Shown one piece after another: positions 22,603-24,857 of a DNA stretch of 24,857 bases; positions within the stretch are counted from its first letter, which is position 1; each line of letters opens with the position of its first letter. The stretch covers positions 33,643-58,499 of the forward strand of contig DCIL01000031.1 in NCBI GenBank assembly GCA_002315875.1. Reading direction: 5' to 3'. Source of the stretch: Verrucomicrobia bacterium UBA1727. GTDB taxonomy: Bacteria > Verrucomicrobiota > Kiritimatiellia > RFP12 > UBA1067. Under the pieces are notes generated by a model that ran no database searches, was not told the DNA's origin, and worked only from the letters and a program-made list of their open reading frames with translations. A program made the position numbers and the translations under genes.

Positions 22603-24797
22603 AGAATCGTTTGTTAGTTCCAGTGGAATGGCTCGGCATTGCCCTGGCGATGATGCTGATGCCGATTCTTCCGCATCGTCTTCTGCTTGTCGTTTGCGAC
22701 TTCGTATCCTTCGTCATGTATAGACTTGATCGACGTGGACGAATTCGCGCCCTCTTCAATCTCCGTATCATCACTGGTCGAGTTTCGCCGACTTGCAATA
22801 TCTATCGCCTTGATGTCGATGCGGCATCATATGATCCAACGTCCCGTGAGGAGAAGATCATCAGGCGGTCTTATCGCAACATGTCGCGGACGATCGGGCA
22901 TCTGGTCTGGACGTCGTTCATGGCTCGGAGGCGTGCGGCGGCAGTGGGCATAATGTCTTCTGAAGGCAAGGAGCTGCTTGCGCGGAACCGTCCCGCGATT
23001 ACGGTTTCCGCACATCTCGGCTGCTGGGAGATACTTTCCCAGCTTGCGTTCCTGGAAGGACACCAGATGATGTCCGTGGCGAAGGACATCGGTACTAACT
23101 CCATGACGCGGCTGTTGATGCGTGCGCGGCGCTCAATCGGCCAGGAGATCGTACCCGCGAAGGGCGCATTCAAGGTGTTGATGAACGGAATTCGCAATGG
23201 CCGCTCGCTTGGCCTGCTGGTTGATCAGCACGTTGATCCCCAGGATGGAGGCGTATGGGTGCGATTCTTGGACCGGATGATTCCGGTGTCGGTAGCGCCT
23301 GCGTTCTTTTCCGCGAAGAGCGGAGCGACGATCATAACGGCGTGGTCGCGTCCATTGAAGAGCGGACATTATCGCTGCGAGATACTTTCACATTACACTT
23401 CTTCGGACGCACGCGATGTGTGGGCGATGACTCAGCGGTGCGCGAATGACATCGAGGCGGTGGTTCGCCGTCATCCGTCTTGCTGGGTGCTCAATTACAA
23501 TTACTTCAGCAATGTTCCTACAGAAGCAGATTTCGCAGCTTTGGCAAAAAGAACAAAGCCGTCTTTCGTGCCGCGTCCGCCGCGTGAGGTCGTCTATCAC
23601 GTTCGATCGGGTTTCGAGGATAAGATTCACTATCGTCTGTTGCGCGACCTCTCGGCCAGAACCGATGATTGGCCTCTGCGTCTGACTGTCTTTGTTACGA
23701 ATGCCGCAATGCGAGAGGTGGTCGAGCGGAATTGTCAGTTTGCAGTTTCGAGGTTCGCGGATGTGAACTGCGAGGTGGAGCCCTCGGCGGAGCGGCATCC
23801 GAGAATAGCCGTCATTATTCCTGGGTACAATGTGGAGCGATTCCTGCCGCAATGCCTGGACTCGCTGTTGGCGCAGACATGTCCGGTGGACATCTTCTGC
23901 TGTAATGACGGTTCGACGGACGGAACGGGCAGGATTCTCGACGAGTATGCCGCCCGATATTCCAGGGTTCATGCGCTTCATCATCCGAATCGAGGAATGT
24001 CGGCCACTTACAACCGACTGCTGGACGAACTGCCTTCCGAATACGAGTTCGTCGGCATAGTGGATTCTGACGATTATGTCCATCCGGAAATGTATGACTC
24101 GTTACTATCCGCGATGGTCAGTGCCGGGGCCGATGTCGCCGAATGTGGCATCGCGTCGGTGTCCGAAGCGGATGTTCAGCCGGCGGGAACGACGGTCGCT
24201 CATTTGACGGACCCTCATCACACTATAGATGACATGTCCGTCTATTGGCTGCGCAAGACCGCGCCGGCGGGTTGGATCAGCAAGTGGAACAAGCTTTATC
24301 GGCGCGCAGCCATCGGTAATCTGCGCTTCCGCATCGGACTGGATTATGAGGATGACTTTTTCTTTGCGACGGAAGTGAACGCGAAAATCAAGCGGAAGGT
24401 TATCGTCAGCGACCGATTCTATGCCTATCGGCGCAATCCGAATTCGCTCAACGGCAAGATCAATTTCAGAAAGTATGTTGCATCGGCGGCGCTACGCCTG
24501 CGTCTGTCATGCGAGACATTCTTTGTGACGGGCAACGTCCCCCCTCGTTTGAGGACCGGATGGCTCGCTGACTTGACTAAAGACGCCTATCGAATGCTGG
24601 TGCGGAAGAACCTTAAGAAGAATGCGGATCCGGCTCTTCGGCGCGAGCTGTTCTTCAAGGCCGGCGAAGAAATACGGCAATTGGCGAAAGACTTCGGGTT
24701 GAGTAGGCGTGGACTATCGCCGGTGCAGCGGCTCGTGTTCGACTGCTGTGTGCGAGGTAGATATGTTCTGGCATCGCTTCTGGTCCGCATTACCTGA
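22599..24797 (+). CDS. Lipid A-type acyltransferase fused to a GT2 glycosyltransferase
   Basis: A 732-residue two-domain protein. Residues 1 to about 310 resemble LpxL/HtrB late acyltransferases: an N-terminal membrane helix (about 10-40), the catalytic HX4E motif H139 to E144 in SAHLGCWE, and GLLVDQHVD with D209-Q210. VAPAFFSAKSGATIITA follows. A ~90-residue stretch (about 315-400) is not recognised. From about 402 a complete GT2 domain follows: AVIIPGYNVERFLPQCLDSLLAQT, CCNDGSTDGTG, DSDDY at 489-493, and LDYEDDFFFA. Usual LpxL is about 300 residues, so this is a true fusion in one open frame. The GTG start at 22599 overlaps the preceding stop and has AGGAAG 6 nt upstream. It may join acyl and sugar additions on lipid A or a glycolipid. 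Confidence 0.85.
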   Translation: MKNRLLVPVEWLGIALAMMLMPILPHRLLLVVCDFVSFVMYRLDRRGRIRALFNLRIITGRVSPTCNIYRLDVDAASYDPTSREEKIIRRSYRNMSRTIGHLVWTSFMARRRAAAVGIMSSEGKELLARNRPAITVSAHLGCWEILSQLAFLEGHQMMSVAKDIGTNSMTRLLMRARRSIGQEIVPAKGAFKVLMNGIRNGRSLGLLVDQHVDPQDGGVWVRFLDRMIPVSVAPAFFSAKSGATIITAWSRPLKSGHYRCEILSHYTSSDARDVWAMTQRCANDIEAVVRRHPSCWVLNYNYFSNVPTEADFAALAKRTKPSFVPRPPREVVYHVRSGFEDKIHYRLLRDLSARTDDWPLRLTVFVTNAAMREVVERNCQFAVSRFADVNCEVEPSAERHPRIAVIIPGYNVERFLPQCLDSLLAQTCPVDIFCCNDGSTDGTGRILDEYAARYSRVHALHHPNRGMSATYNRLLDELPSEYEFVGIVDSDDYVHPEMYDSLLSAMVSAGADVAECGIASVSEADVQPAGTTVAHLTDPHHTIDDMSVYWLRKTAPAGWISKWNKLYRRAAIGNLRFRIGLDYEDDFFFATEVNAKIKRKVIVSDRFYAYRRNPNSLNGKINFRKYVASAALRLRLSCETFFVTGNVPPRLRTGWLADLTKDAYRMLVRKNLKKNADPALRRELFFKAGEEIRQLAKDFGLSRRGLSPVQRLVFDCCVRGRYVLASLLVRIT

Positions 24798-24816
24798 TGA
24801 TGTGGACAGAGGGGAA

Positions 24817-24832
24817 ATATGATACAATACAC
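24817..24832 (+). promoter_or_regulatory. Extended -10 promoter box at window end
   Basis: ATATGATACAATACAC matches the wecE promoter box at 12386-12401 in 15 of 16 positions. The -10 is TACAAT at 24823-24828 with TG one base upstream, and no clear -35. It lies 19 nt after the acyltransferase-GT2 stop and would drive a gene that starts beyond the window; no ATG follows before the end. Confidence 0.55.
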
Positions 24833-24857
24833 ATTCTGGACTTACCCCATTTTTTCG

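Overview
The window reads as one continuous block of plus-strand genes from a moderately GC-rich, LPS-bearing bacterium. The best guide to its identity is a gene set in the order Amuc_1102-, 1101-, 1100-, 1099- and 1098-like. This is the type IV pilus-like module known from Akkermansia and other Verrucomicrobiota/PVC bacteria. With the PVC-style pilus, a lipid A-type acyltransferase and arabinose-5-phosphate isomerase, I infer a Verrucomicrobiota/Kiritimatiellota-type organism, plausibly gut-associated. The genus cannot be told from the sequence.

Region 1 (1-1300): the 3' end of phosphate acetyltransferase (pta), then kdsD, which makes the Kdo precursor for LPS. Region 2 (1337-9338): the pilus module. 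It holds a small exported protein, a PilM-PilN-like fusion, an Amuc_1100-type PilO-like protein, an Amuc_1099-type protein with a possible zinc ribbon and calcium loops, and a 1119-residue secretin with a long Lys/Ala/Glu linker. The inner-membrane genes overlap by 4 nt. The secretin has its own sigma70-like promoter and the module ends at a rho-independent terminator. Region 3 (9354-12363): a GH2 beta-mannosidase and deoC, both catabolic.

Region 4 (12409-15084): a WecE-type sugar aminotransferase whose promoter leaves almost no 5' leader, then a HipA-like kinase fused to a C-terminal winged helix. Region 5 (15095-24797): a second promoter drives an AAA+ ATPase with a PD-(D/E)xK-like C-terminus. 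It overlaps by 4 nt a run of cell-surface glycan genes: GT8, GT25, a DxD glycosyltransferase, GT10 (fucosyltransferase-like), two GT2, an RgpF-like protein, and a lipid A acyltransferase fused to a GT2. Stop/start overlaps join nearly all of them, so this looks like one long LPS/O-glycan operon. WecE, KdsD and the acyltransferase would feed the same envelope structure.

The most unusual signal is a set of in-frame, G-free, pyrimidine-rich, repeat-bearing inserts inside two otherwise conserved enzymes (wecE and the GT8 gene). Several carry tandem repeats or hairpins, and one 12-mer occurs in both genes in opposite orientation. They may be a family of small in-frame elements or contingency repeats. 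Other points of interest are the HipA-winged helix fusion, the nuclease-like ATPase coupled to the glycan operon, the acyltransferase-GT2 fusion, and a 16-nt promoter box that occurs twice.
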